A DNA stretch of 64,000 nt, taken from Botrytis cinerea B05.10. Its lineage: Eukaryota; Ascomycota; Leotiomycetes; Helotiales; Sclerotiniaceae. The stretch spans positions 124,001 through 188,000 of the forward strand of contig NC_037323.1 in the NCBI RefSeq assembly GCF_000143535.2, written 5' to 3'. Below are positions 47,644-59,261 of this stretch, piece after piece. The number at the start of each line of letters is the position of its first letter. Positions within the stretch are counted from its first letter, which is position 1. A model generated the notes under the pieces. It was not told where the DNA came from and did no database searches. It saw only the letters and a list, made by a program, of their open reading frames with translations. A program made the position numbers and the translations under genes.

Positions 47644-50281
47644 TCAGTTTTTTGCAAGCTCTCCCTTGACCCATTTTTCCAAACCTCCTCTGGCAATGAT
47701 TTCTTGCACATTAGGTGGTAACTCTCCAACCTTCTGACTCCACTTCTCACCACCCTCGCCTTCCTGTACCTCTACCTTGCTTCTTCTAACGTCCCACACA
47801 AACTTCCATCCAGTTCTTCTAGTTAAGATCTTCTCTCCTTGTGGCACAGCTTGTTCAGCTGGCTTTGGCGAGTCAAGACTTTCGCTATTCTCGCTTGGCT
47901 CTGTGACTTCTTTCTTTGGCACTGGTGCAGAAGCAGCAAAGTGCTCCCTGAGTCTTTGTACTAATCTTGGAACTTCAACTCCCATCAAAGCATTGTTAAT
48001 ACTATTCCTGGAGAAAATGTTTCCAAAGCTACCAGCAACTACCATGGGAATCTTCTTGGCGAGGATGGCAGTAGCAGCCTGTTCTCTAGAGCTGCCACAA
48101 CCAAAGTTAAAGCCGGAGACTAGGATGTCACCTTCACGAGCAATCGTGCGGAATTCTTTATCGTAGTTCTCCATGCATACTTCAGCCATCTTCTCAACCG
48201 AGACACCATCTTGGTAGGTATATTTGCCTGGATAGATAGCATCTGTGTTGACGTTATCAGCGTCACAGAAAACAATCTCACCCTCAACCTTTTCTGGGAA
48301 ACCAGGAAGAATTTCTGTTAATGATTCGGAATCAGTTTCCTCGGGCTTTGAGGAAGTACCAAAGAGACTAGACTCAGCTCCATCAACGATCGACTCTGCT
48401 TGTGAGATAAGCTTCTCAAGTGCTTCCTCGATACTGATAGCTTTATCTTCTTCAACGTTTCCGTTACCTTCCCCAAGAACAACCTTGTTCACACCGATCG
48501 GTGGCTGGTACCATCCAGGACCTGAAATATAGCCACTGAGAGCGCTGGCAGCGACGACCTCGGGACTCGCCAGATATGCCTTTGCGTCGGTAGATCCCAT
48601 GCGTCCCTTGAAGTTTCGGTTACTTGCGCTGATGCCAACCTCACCTGGTTCTAGTAACCCAGTACCGAGTCCAATACATGGGCCGCATCCTGATGGCAAG
48701 GGTTGTGCACCAGCTGCGAGAAGCGCTTGCCAGTCACCTGCTTCTTCGGCAGCTTCTTGCTCGGGAATTGAAGCAGCAGCGATGTAGAAATTGACACCTT
48801 CGGGAATTTTGGGAATAGTCTTATCAGGGGAAGACTCAGCAGCGTCCTTAAAAACCTTGGCAGCAGCAGCAAGATCGGAAGCACGAGAATTGGTACATGA
48901 TACGAGGTATGCCTTGTTGAGTTTGATCTTTTGCGCTTCCAGATCGCGAATGGGTGTGGCGATTTTGACACTGTTGGGACCGGCAACATAAGGAGAAAGA
49001 GTCGAAAGGTTGAGGTACAAAGATTTGGCGTAGGTAGCTCCCTTATCTGCTACAAGTTGATTTTGTACCAAGTCGTCAATGCGAGCATGTGTGAAGCGTA
49101 GTTCTTTGCCATTCTTCGGGTCAAACATTGCACTTGTGGTAGCCTTATATCTCAACCATTTCTCGAGGACCGAATCAATTGGAAACAAACCTGATAAAGC
49201 ACCCCATTCTGTTGTCATGTTTGCAATAGTAAGTCTATCATCGATGGGTAAACTGCGCATTGTTTGTTCCGATCCCGTGAATTCAATGGCGTGGTTGAGG
49301 ACGTCGTCACTGTTGAATAGACCGCAAAGTGCAACAATGACATCTTTCCCTGTAACTCCGATTGGCAAAACTCCAGTGAGGGTGACTTTAGCGATTGGTG
49401 GAATCTGCCACCAGGTTCGACCTGTTGCCCAGATACTTGCGGCGTCTGTTCGGACCATAGGTGTGCCCAAGCATCCAATACCACCATACATGTTACTATG
49501 ACTATCTGAAGCAACAGTAACAGTTCCAGGCCAAGCGTATCCTTCCTCTACCATAATCTGATGTCCAATTCCTCGTCCTGCGGGGTAAAAGTCAACCCCT
49601 TGCTGGCGAGCAAATTCCTCAATTTGTTTGTATTTCTTAAGATTCGTTTCGCTTTTGTTTTGTACATCGTGATCGAGAGTACAAACAATTTGATTGGTAT
49701 TGTGGATTTTGGTTGCACCAATGGACATGAATTTGGTTGCAACGGGCCAAGAATTGCTAGATATCATTAGAATTAATGAGTAGCGGCTTTGGATGATGTT
49801 GACTCACTCATGGGTCATGCAGTAATGGGGTGAGAGGGTAACATAATCTGTGCACAACGTATCAGCATGTATAAGCACGTTTAAATTTGATTCAATAGCA
49901 ATTGAAAAACGGTAGACACTGGTCTTCCAAAATTTTCAGTGTAGAGTGTTAATTTCATACCTCCAGACTTTACAACCTTGTCCTTCGCAAGTCCAAGGGA
50001 ATATCGTTGAACGATTTTCTCCGTGAGCGTCTGCGCAACACGAGGCGTAGTCTTTAGGGAAGATAGAATGGCCGAAGAGTTTGGATCTTCAGTCTGCGAG
50101 TGGAATACATCTTGCCAACGTCTCGCCGTCGCCGTATATGCACGATAGCCCCCGCGAAGAGCTCCCAATTCGTGTAAAGGACGGGAAGCCCTGACTCGCA
50201 GGCCCTTTGGACCAATTCTCTAGTGAAGCAATAATCAGCGAAGGAAATTATCTCAAAACAAACTGTACTTACCAACAACAT
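47644..50281 (-). CDS. lys4: Homoaconitase, mitochondrial (lysine alpha-aminoadipate pathway)
   Basis: Four exons: 50281-50273, 50219-49961, 49847-49808 and 49756-47644, giving 806 residues. Homoaconitase dehydrates and rehydrates homocitrate to homoisocitrate in fungal lysine synthesis, in mitochondria. The spliced N-terminus is Arg-rich with no acids for ~20 residues, a good presequence. Splicing joins [22 protein letters not shown] across two introns (GTATGA/ACAG and GTGAGT/CTAG). The [4Fe-4S] cluster Cys are in LVSCTNSR (about 390) and SGCGPC (about 460 and 463). [21 protein letters not shown] and the substrate-binding Arg blocks of the swivel domain are present. The first coding exon is only nine bases (ATG TTG TTG) before a GTAAGT donor. 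Length fits fungal Lys4. Divergent from the membrane-protein gene at 51096. Confidence 0.92.
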
Positions 50282-51095
50282 GGCTCAAGAATTCATTGAT
50301 TTCTTTTTGAATATCGAGAAATTCAAACAATTCTCTAGATTTTATCGCACAATCGTCAGAATTCCCGATAACCTATCAACGTCAAGGATTCAAAGCGGTC
50401 ACTATTATTCTGCCACGCTAGTGTCATATTCGACTAGTGTGCGTGTCCTGAATCGGCGTTGTTGTGATTGGTGGAGGCGGCTACGTCTGATCTCCCCTGT
50501 TACCAAGCGACATATGCATAGGTATATGGAGTATCAAAAACTAACTGAATAGCACGCGGCTTCAAGATACTAAAGATATACACACAATGGTAGCAGATTG
50601 ATATGCTTTGTTATCTGTATTTTCTACTTAAATCTGCTTGACCTTGTCTTTCGATCAAGTGGCAAAGCTGCTTGAAGACTTCAGTTTGCCGTCGACCTTG
50701 AAGCCAATCAATCTGAAATCAAAGTTGTCTCGGTTCTTGTAGTCTAGTCAATTACCTTTCATCGTATCATACCGAATCTCTCGATGATCTCAACTCTCGC
50801 TCTCCTTAAACTATGGGCTATAATCTGTGACTCCCATGGTCTTCCTGGGGCGAGATCCTATTTCAAAGCAAGTGCGATGGATAAAGATGTGATTCTCTTC
50901 GCAGTTGCTTTACTCTCACAAGTACATTTCTATCAATTCTAGCTTGACCGATAGTCATCATCATGCTTGTTCCTTCTTCAATTGATGATGCCGTTACAAC
51001 AAAACGTTTCGTCACATACATCAAATCAATTTCTGCTCATTCTCTGGTTGTCTTAAGCCAGAAACAAATTCCAAATCGGCACCGAATCCAAAACC
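50282..51095. promoter_or_regulatory. Shared divergent promoter of lys4 and the seven-segment membrane protein
   Basis: An 814-base region between two oppositely transcribed start codons must hold both promoters. A plus-strand frame at 50280-50552 begins in CATG overlapping the lys4 start codon but has no motif and is most likely noncoding. I recognise no specific factor site. Confidence 0.5.
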
Positions 51096-52720
51096 ATGGA
51101 TAATTCTCTTTATTTAACAGGATGCTCAAATTTCCCAAATGATTGTGGTCCACTATCAGCTGACATAGAGATTGAAGGAGTTGGCGTATGTTCCACTCAA
51201 GATATCAGTAGTTGAATGTACCGAATAATGTTTCTAATCTATAGGCAGATTTATATCTCCTTCCTTGCCACGGCGCTTTTGACACTCTCGGCAGCAGTTA
51301 TACGTCTCCCATGCCAACTTGCCCTTCATTCTTACGAATATGCCGAACATGCAAGACCGGAATATCACGATTTTGATCATCAATCAAACAAAGGTACAGC
51401 AGCGAATTTGTACCACGCGGCTAAGGAGAAAGTACGAGTTTACCGACGATGGATCCTTCTCCGATACTCAAACAAACCAAATCTTCCTAGATACAGGCTT
51501 ATAAATGCGGCCTTGACTCCCCTTATAATTTCACTTGCAGATCAACAGCTAGTGACAAGCTCCGCTGTCATGATTGCCGGACTCTACAACTTCCACACAA
51601 TCAGCGCCTACCATTACAACATCATTGTATACCTAGCTTGGTTCTCTAGCTTTACACATACAGTAGCCTTCGTTTCCATGGGCGATCATTTTTTGCAAAA
51701 TCACATATTGGCAGGAATTAGATTTTGTGGATACATTGGTAACTTTATACTTTTTATCTTCGCGCAATCTCGAGCAAGGAGCTTTGGGAATACAGCTGGT
51801 ATGTATAGATCCTACAACAGCGAGCATGTATCTGGCGAAGCAGCAGCTTGTCTCGCAAGATGTGCAGCCCAGTTTCCATACAAAGGCTATGACCATCAAC
51901 TTCGTATCGCTACCTTATCATTCCTTTTCTTCCAAGCATTTCTCCAGTGCATTCCACAGTGCATTCGGAATGGCTTCAGTCTATCTATTTACAGCTGGTG
52001 TTTGAGAATTTTTTGCATTGCTGATCGCGAGAGATTGTGTCTCTGGCTAGCTTACGCCTTTCAGACGGTAATTGTATCGTTTTGGGTGATACCTATTCCT
52101 CCCATCTTACTCGGACTGGTATTTGGCGTTAAACGTGCCCTTATATTCAGGGAGGTATCCCGATATCCAGGTTTAGAAATCACCGAAGACTTCATCGAGC
52201 AGCAGAATGCATGGACATTTGGTCAATTCGTTGCCTGTATTCTTCTAATTCTTCCCTTGATTGCTGCACTTGAAGGTTATTTGGGCAAGTATTTAAATAC
52301 AAATATGTTAAAGTTCCTCTAACATCCAAAATAGACGAGCGAGAGAAAATATCCGACGAGAACCGAGAAGCCGGTCTTCCAAGCCATAGTTCTCAATGGA
52401 AGCACCGTCTCAACGCACTATTGAAAGTAACACATCTTGGAAAACCACCCACAGCAAAAGACCCAGGACTTCGAAATCGTATTTCTACCTGGGCCGATAA
52501 TAATAGTGTTGATCATCCCACCGCTAGAGATACGGAAAGGCTTGGTGTCATTGAGATGGCTCCGCGACAAGATTCTAGGTTATCCCAGCTTCGTGAACGT
52601 CAAACTTTATCGCCAACTTCCCCAAGACTATTCACCAATGAGTCTGGTGAGCTAGTTTTGCTTCCTCACATTAAAGAAACTTCCTTGGGGCTAGATTGTG
52701 TTATAAATTCGTCAAGATAA
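51096..52720 (+). CDS. Fungal integral membrane protein with about seven transmembrane helices
   Basis: Three exons: 51096-51185, 51249-52284 and 52335-52720, giving about 503 residues. Intron 1 is GTATGT with acceptor GGCAG, which restores EIEGVGIYISFLATALLTLS, the 'G-[IV]-G-[IV]' start typical of a family of fungal multi-span proteins. Hydrophobic helices lie near residues 31-48, ~105-130, ~150-170, ~180-200, ~255-270, ~300-325 and ~345-365. The third exon is a polar cytosolic tail (KVTHLGKPPTAKDPG, later PRQDSRLSQLRERQTLSPTS). Intron 2 must shift frame before TAA at 52320. Its best donor is GC-type (G|GCAAGT at 52285), or else GTTATT at 52276. Acceptor AATAG and branch CTAAC are clear. The loop between helices 4 and 5 is uncertain. 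Function unknown. Confidence 0.7.
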
Positions 52721-52920
52721 TGTACATAAAGTTGCCTCTGTTGTGAACATAAAATATCTTATTGAAGCGACCACTGTTAGTCAATTGTTCCTAGAAATGC
52801 GGCACGCTAGCTCAAGATGATTTTCATTTAATATCATTCTCATTAGAAATGCATATGTTCATTACGGAATAATAGCTATTGGAATTCGATTATCGTATGT
52901 TTTTAACACGCAATTGAAAC

Positions 52921-54192
52921 TCAGGCATACCTCACTTCCTGCAATTTGAAATAGGCTTCCCTGTCCTTCGGCCCCATCCCATCAAGATTTCTCCTACTTT
53001 GAATCATCTCTTCCTCAGACCTCCATGCCTCAATAGCCATATACCTGCGAGCAAGCATCCGATCTCGCGACTGAGAATCCGCTCTTGCCTCATTTTTCTT
53101 CTCTGCAATGAAAGCTCCCCATGCAGCTGCTATGTGCATACTCTTTTTCATCTCCAGGGCTATCGCAACAGATCGCTCTTTCGAAATCTGCTGAGTATTT
53201 CTCAGTACTGTCCACGCTTCTTTGAATACTTCATACGATACATCTGTATAAAAGCAGAAAAGCTCGCACTTTTGATATTCCAGATAACTCCCATATCTAT
53301 GCTTTCTCTTTGAGCTTTTCCGAGTAAAATGTCCGGAGAGAGAAATCCAGGATTCATTCATCATGAAAGTGAAGACAGTGGCACATTCTTTCAGGTCACC
53401 CCAGTAGTATTCCCCATTAGAGCGGAATCTCTTCATATACTCAAAAGCTAGTCGTCGTTCTGCAAGCATGAACGCCCCTAGATATCCCAGACGATGGGCT
53501 TCGCGGCCATATGAATCACTAATGGGCGCGCAATCCCCTGCAAAATGGCAAAATGCTGATGATCGTGTCCGTTCGTCTCTGATCATCTCGGCCGCCCCGT
53601 CGAAGCTTTTATATAGTTGCTCTAAATATTCTTTGCCGCCTCGAAATCCTTCGACAATACGCGGCGTGGGTGACTTTAAATCCGCCATTTCAGCACGATT
53701 TCCGAATAACGTGAACTCCTGTTGAATAATCTGGCCATAATTTCCATTTCCATTTCCATTTCCATTGTCATTGTCATTGTCCCAATCTTTGAAGAAAATC
53801 TTCACTGCATCGAATAAGGAAGATTTATTGCCATTCGCTGCGGCAGCAGCAGACTTATATGATTCGTATAGTTCTTCGCTAGGAGGAGGACTTCCTCGTT
53901 CTTCCCGAAGTGCACTCCTCAAAAACTCGTAGTCCCTTGGCCTTTCCGACTTCCAATGATCTTCATAATCCAGTGTGTCACCACCGATAACAGGTCTCAT
54001 GCTCCCAAATTGAAGTATATTGAGATTGGATGAATGGGGTTCGTCTGCAGCCATCAACTTTTCTTGCGACCTATGTAAAGTATTGTGTAACAAAATGTTT
54101 ATTGAGCCATCTTCAGACGAATCTACCTCAGACGAATATACCGTCTCCATTGCCTCGTCTTGCGTTTCTTCGGATTCTGGAGTCAACATCAT
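52921..54192 (-). CDS. Unrecognised 423-residue protein with an Asn-Gly repeat
   Basis: A single open frame of 423 codons ending in QEVRYA. The first ~45 residues are acidic (MMLTPESEETQDEAMETVYS). Then comes a stretch around residues 137-150 of alternating Asp/Asn and Asn/Gly (NDNDNGNGNGNGN), encoded by a hexamer microsatellite (GGAAAT units on the coding strand, 53743-53780). The C-terminal ~230 residues are well-ordered helical sequence with many Arg, Tyr and Trp (RLGYLGAFMLAERRLAFEYM, KAWTVLRNTQQISKERSVAI-like blocks). No signal peptide or membrane segment. I do not recognise the family. The two ends of the helical region read as genuine coding sequence. Confidence 0.7.
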   Translation of the reverse strand: MMLTPESEETQDEAMETVYSSEVDSSEDGSINILLHNTLHRSQEKLMAADEPHSSNLNILQFGSMRPVIGGDTLDYEDHWKSERPRDYEFLRSALREERGSPPPSEELYESYKSAAAAANGNKSSLFDAVKIFFKDWDNDNDNGNGNGNGNYGQIIQQEFTLFGNRAEMADLKSPTPRIVEGFRGGKEYLEQLYKSFDGAAEMIRDERTRSSAFCHFAGDCAPISDSYGREAHRLGYLGAFMLAERRLAFEYMKRFRSNGEYYWGDLKECATVFTFMMNESWISLSGHFTRKSSKRKHRYGSYLEYQKCELFCFYTDVSYEVFKEAWTVLRNTQQISKERSVAIALEMKKSMHIAAAWGAFIAEKKNEARADSQSRDRMLARRYMAIEAWRSEEEMIQSRRNLDGMGPKDREAYFKLQEVRYA

Positions 54193-54412
54193 CTTACAAA
54201 TGAGATGATTGAATGATGTAAATGAATCTAAGAATTGCTGAGCAAATGTTGTGCCTAAACTTGATGTAACGTTATGGAAAAGTAGTATCGATGATAATAC
54301 CCGGAGGGAAATTTGGAATGAATAGAAGTTTCTAATTTATAAGTCGTAACAATTCATTAAATATTATTCTCCCGATCGTACATTTTTGAAAACAGATATC
54401 ACGACCCGTCAA
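54193..54412. other. Short spacer
   Basis: About 220 bases between two leftward genes: promoter of the 423-residue protein and 3' end of the UBR7-like gene. Nothing else seen. Confidence 0.5.
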
Positions 54413-56167
54413 TCAATAGCCACTTTGCTCCTTCCTATTGTCGTCCGCCTTGGCTCCTTCACCAGCATCCTTGATAGCCTGCTCATCACCCCTAATCTTC
54501 GCAAAATGTTCTTTGATATCATCTGCGCTGATAGCTTGACCACTTTCTGCGAATTTTTGAAAAAATGGTTTGAGTTTATCCTTCAAATGATTGTATGCCA
54601 TTACGCCCTCAATCGCTCGAACACGATCAACATTTTTGAGAGCACTTTCGCCACGATCATATATGCTCCCGCTACCGACTGTACTTCCTCCTTCATCTCC
54701 ATCTTCCGATACTGGTGGCTCATAAGTTTCTTCCTCTTCGAGAAGCTGTGGGTGTTTCGCTAGTTCTGGGTAGCAGTCTGAACAATGACAGAGGTGATCA
54801 CGAAAGTCGGACGTGAAGAACAATGAGATTTGACCATCGAGTGCTTTTGGTAATGCCTTCAATTTGCATGATTTAGGTTTACTATCGTCGTCGCTGCTAA
54901 AACCTTTGTTCGTCGATCTCTCACTTTCCTCACTCTTGATTCGCTTCGAAGTAGAAGAACAAGTCGAAATCTCGTCATCTTCTGATTTGCGCTTCCTGGA
55001 TTCTGAGATCGATGGCGCAAGGATGTTCGTAGACTTGGGAGGGATCTCATTTTCAGGAGAAGGAGCTGCACTTCTTTTGAAAACAGGAGAGAGGAAACCC
55101 GGTGCACTGGCATATTTTTTGATCCATGGAACCGCATTAACACATTTGTAGCAGATGAATCCTTCAAAATCGTCTTCGGCGGGAAATCCTGGAGGTAGGG
55201 GTGGGTCTTCTTCCTCCTCTTCTTCTTCGTCTTCTTCTTGGTCGACCGCTGCTTCGGATTTCGGTGCCTCGACCTCATTTGACTTCTCGTTCGTTTCATC
55301 TCTGATTGGTTCGACTGCAGAAGGTTCTGCAACTTCTGTAATAGAGTCCAGCGTGCCTTCGTTGTTTTGCTGGGATTTCTTTGGCGAGTCTTTATTACTT
55401 ATACCCTCGTACCAATTTGGTCCTATACCTGTAATACATCCAGGATGCCACCAATCTTCGCCACAGCCACCTTCATCAGCACTACTCAGACCCAAGCATT
55501 GAAACATCGTGCCCTTCTCTTTATAAGCATCATAGTCGCATCCGCAACCACAAAATCGATTCCTGAAATTGTGATTATATTTGTTCTTCAGTTCTGGAGG
55601 TTCTGAATGTACATTTCCGTTTGTATTTGTCTCTGAATTGATGCGCAAGCTGCAAGGCGAAGTTGCTGGAAAGCGGGTCGTGCCGCAATCGCAAGTAAAG
55701 TTTCGTTTGCTAAATAGTTCCACGAGATTGTGCTCGCCATGACATTGTATGGAACAGGAATAACAGACGCCAGCGGGGTTATACGGATCAGATACATTAG
55801 ATGGAGCGGGGTTGCATGTCAAACACGCAAATAGAATTTGTCGAAGAGATCCAAGAGGCTTTGTACAGGTATCGATGCTCTATTCAAGTCAATCAGTAAA
55901 AGTCTCAAGCAGTTGAAGAGTAGCCCCTCAATTACATATGGCAATGCTTCGCGCGCTTCTGCTTCGAGCTTCAATTGCGTGCTGATGAATCTGGTACATA
56001 TATGAGCATGTAATCAAATCGCGAATAACAGCAGGAATGGGAATCGCATACTCAGCTGCTGTGTGCGAATCGCTCGACTTCTGAGACGAGAAACTTTGAC
56101 TTCTTGTTGCGCCGCCGGTTTGATTCACAGGCGCCTCGTTTGACTGAGCATCTGGTGGAGGTTCCAT
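54413..56167 (-). CDS. ubr7: UBR7-like UBR-box/PHD-type protein, probable E3 ubiquitin ligase
   Basis: Three exons: 56167-56052, 55990-55936 and 55879-54413, giving 545 residues. The 60- and 56-nt introns (GTATGC/CCAG and GTAATT/ATAG) join TAAEFISTQLKLEAEAREAL to PYSIDTCTKPLGSLRQILFA, the standard start of this family. A UBR box follows (ACLTCNPAP, GVCYSCSIQCHGEHNLVELF, FTCDCGT). Next is a PHD-like zinc region (RFCGCGCDYD, GGCGEDWWHPGC, later GFICYKC). A Glu/Asp-rich linker sits near residue 255 and a C-terminal conserved block DGQISLFFTSDFRDHLCHCS. Relatives: human UBR7 and fission-yeast Mlo2, which act in ubiquitination (histone H2B for UBR7); substrate here is inferred. The start was chosen at MEPPPDA. 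An in-frame ATG 34 codons upstream adds a hydrophobic, less family-like segment. Confidence 0.87.
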
Positions 56168-56593
56168 TATTAACTCGAGTTGTTGAATACAAGAAAATTG
56201 TAAAAGGCAAATTGATTGATTTATCAAGTAGAGGTGGTTTGTCGCGATGATGCGGCCGCCAAATGCCAAAAACCACTTTACGCGCTCGGCATTGCAATGG
56301 GCTTAGCTTGCCGCGTCGCGTGCGGACGGCAGATTTTACGTGTTTTCCCTAACCATTAATTTATGCAAGCACTTCAACTTTGCTCAAAGTGAACTTCAGC
56401 ACAATTAACAGCCCGCACTCATTTGACTTCACTTGTAACATTTTCTGATCCTTCACGAGATTTTAGTCTTCTAATATACTATGAGGTGAGAATTATTTAC
56501 TATTTCAAGCACAACACCCACAGCTCTGAATCATTGTTTACCCCTGAACTTTATTGACCATTTGCACCTAATAGTTCCCCTCTGCGAAATAAC
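56168..56593. promoter_or_regulatory. Bidirectional promoter of ubr7-like and mcm2, with ACGCG boxes
   Basis: A 426-base region between divergent start codons. ACGCG cores lie at 56280-56284 (plus strand) and, as CGCGT, at 56312-56316 and 56317-56321. ACGCG is the core of the MBF (MCB) G1/S box in ascomycetes, and MCM genes are classic MBF targets, so S-phase induction of mcm2 is likely by inference. Confidence 0.6.
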
Positions 56594-59261
56594 ATGTCAT
56601 CAGCCAACCGCGGTGTCGATGGGGGTCGAAATCGTCGCAAGCGCTCCAGAGAGCCAGAAGATGATGATTTGCCGGGCGGTGCCGCAGCTTCTAGCCCACC
56701 CGGAGATTTAAGATCCTCGCCACCAGCACCAATCCGGCACGGTGTCGAAGACGAGGACGATGACGAGATAGAGGATGATGTTGAGATTGCTGGCGATATC
56801 GATGACGTTGATGAGATGGCAGAAGATGAGGACGGAATTGATCTCTTTGCTGGCAATTATGAACGAGATTACAATGCTCGGGACAATACAAATTACGAGG
56901 GTGCGGATATCGATGACGAAGGAGAATACGATGAACTCGACGCTGCGGCCAGAAGACAACTCGAAGCCAGATTGAATCGCCGTGATAGAGAACTTGCTAG
57001 ACAACGTCGTATGCCAGCTGCTTTCTTGCAAGACGAAGATGAAGATGGAGACTTGGATTTAATGAACCAGCCAAGACGTAGACGCCATCATTATGATGAA
57101 GACGAAGATGAAGATATGCAAGAGGATATTATGGAAGAAGAATTGTCTCTTGAGACTTTACAGGACGTCAAGTCATCCAGTTTGGTCGAGTGGATTGCTA
57201 CACCATCCGTTCAAAGAACTATTCGGAGGGAATTCAAAGCTTTTCTTACAGAATACACCGATGACCATGGAGTTTCTGTTTATGGTAGCCGCATCAAGAC
57301 ACTAGGAGAGATCAACGCAGAGTCACTAGAGGTTTCATATGACCATCTATCCGCCTCAAAAGCCATCCTTGCATATTTCTTGGCCAACGCTCCAGGCGAG
57401 ATGCTTCAATTATTCGATGAAGTTGCTATGGAGGTGACCCTTCTGCATTACAACGATTACCAACAAATTCATTCCGAGATTCATGTTCGAATCACCGATT
57501 TACCCGTTCATTATACTCTACGACAACTTCGACAAACACATTTAAATTGTCTCGTTAGAGTCAGTGGTGTGGTTACTCGCCGTAGTGGTGTGTTTCCCCA
57601 ATTGAAATATGTCATGTTCGACTGTTCCAAATGTCATACAAGACTTGGCCCTTTCCAACAAGAGTCTAATGTCGAAGTGAAGATTTCTTTCTGTGCGAAT
57701 TGTCAATCTCGTGGTCCTTTCAACCTCAACTCAGAAAAGACTGTCTATCGCAACTATCAAAAGTTGACTCTCCAAGAATCCCCAGGTACTGTTCCTGCTG
57801 GACGTCTGCCGCGTCATCGTGAAGTCATTCTTCTTTGGGATCTTATCGACAAAGCCAAGCCCGGTGAGGAAATTGAAGTCACGGGTGTCTACCGTAATAA
57901 CTACGATGCTCAATTGAACAATCGAAACGGTTTCCCTGTATTTGCAACAATATTAGAGGCCAACAATGTTGTAAAATCTCACGATCAACTTGCTGGATTC
58001 AGACTTACAGAGGAAGATGAGCATGAGATTCGCGCACTTTCTCGAGATCCGCAAATTGTGGATAAGATTATCAATTCGATTGCACCAAGTATTTATGGCC
58101 ATACTGATATCAAAACAGCTGTGGCCCTGTCACTCATGGGTGGAGTTGCTAAAGTTGCTCAAGGAAAGCATCACATCCGTGGTGATATCAATGTGTTACT
58201 TCTTGGAGATCCTGGAACCGCGAAATCTCAAGTTCTAAAATATGTAGAAAAGACCGCCCACAGAGCTGTCTTTGCTACTGGTCAAGGAGCTAGTGCTGTT
58301 GGTCTCACAGCAAGTGTACGCAAAGATCCCCTTACTAGTGAGTGGACTTTGGAAGGTGGCGCTTTGGTACTTGCAGACAGAGGTACATGTCTCATTGATG
58401 AGTTCGATAAGATGAACGATCAAGATCGAACATCCATTCACGAAGCTATGGAACAACAAACTATCTCCATCTCTAAAGCTGGTATCGTTACAACACTTCA
58501 GGCTCGATGTGGTATTATCGCGGCAGCAAATCCAATTGGTGGACGTTATAATTCGACCATCCCTTTCTCACAGAATGTCGAGCTCACCGAACCGATTTTG
58601 TCTCGTTTTGATATTCTTTGTGTTGTTCGTGATACTGTCGACCCGGCGGAAGATGAAAGACTCGCCAGATTCGTCGTGGGTTCTCACGGCCGTTCTCATC
58701 CAGGAAGTCAACCTACGGACGAGAATCAAGCCTCTATGGAAACAGAGCATGACGCTGAAATGCGCGATAGTGCTATCAATGGTGGCGAACCAAAACAAGA
58801 AGGCGAGATCAAGCAAGAGTTACTTAGAAAATACATTCTTTATGCTAGAGAAAGATGCAGTCCAAAGCTTTACAACATCGATGAAGAGAAAGTTTCCAAG
58901 CTCTTTGCAGATATGAGAAGAGAATCGTTGGCGACTGGAGCTTATCCTATCACTGTAAGTAGATGCAAACTCCCACCCCGTGCTATATTGCTAACATGTC
59001 CTTTAGGTGCGTCATCTTGAAGCTATCATGCGTATCAGTGAAGCATTCTGTCGCATGCGACTCTCTGAATACGTCTCCGCGCAAGATATTGATCGAGCAA
59101 TTGCTGTTACGATTGATTCTTTCGTTGGCAGTCAAAAGGTCAGTTGCAAGAAAGCACTCGCCCGTGCTTTTGCAAAGTATACACTTGCAAGACCTGGTGG
59201 TGGAAGGAGGAACAGAAACTCAGAAAGAGGGCAAAGAGCGGCTACTGCTACAATGGCTTAA
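56594..59261 (+). CDS. mcm2: MCM2, replicative helicase subunit
   Basis: Two exons, 56594-58954 and 59007-59261, giving 871 residues (yeast Mcm2 is 868). Intron 52 nt, donor GTAAGT and acceptor TTTAG, joining YPIT to VRHLEAIMRISEAFCRMRLS. Mcm2 is part of the Mcm2-7 ring that unwinds DNA at origins and forks in the nucleus. The acidic Asp/Glu-rich N-terminal tail (first ~200 residues) is typical of Mcm2 and binds histones. A CxxC...CxxC zinc finger lies near residues 343-371 (CSKCHTRLGPF, CANCQSRGPF). AAA+ motifs: Walker A GDPGTAKSQ (about 538), Walker B CLIDEFDKM (about 600), and arginine finger SRFD (about 670). A charged linker follows and the winged-helix C-terminus is in exon 2. Divergent from the UBR7-like gene. 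Confidence 0.96.

Noticed and set aside
48245..49501. Plus-strand frames of 95-140 codons within the homoaconitase gene.
   Set aside because: They are antisense shadows of the long lys4 coding exon.
50280..50552. A 91-codon plus-strand frame whose ATG overlaps the lys4 start codon.
   Set aside because: No motif or splice partner. It lies in the shared promoter, and the ATG overlap comes from the palindromic CATG.
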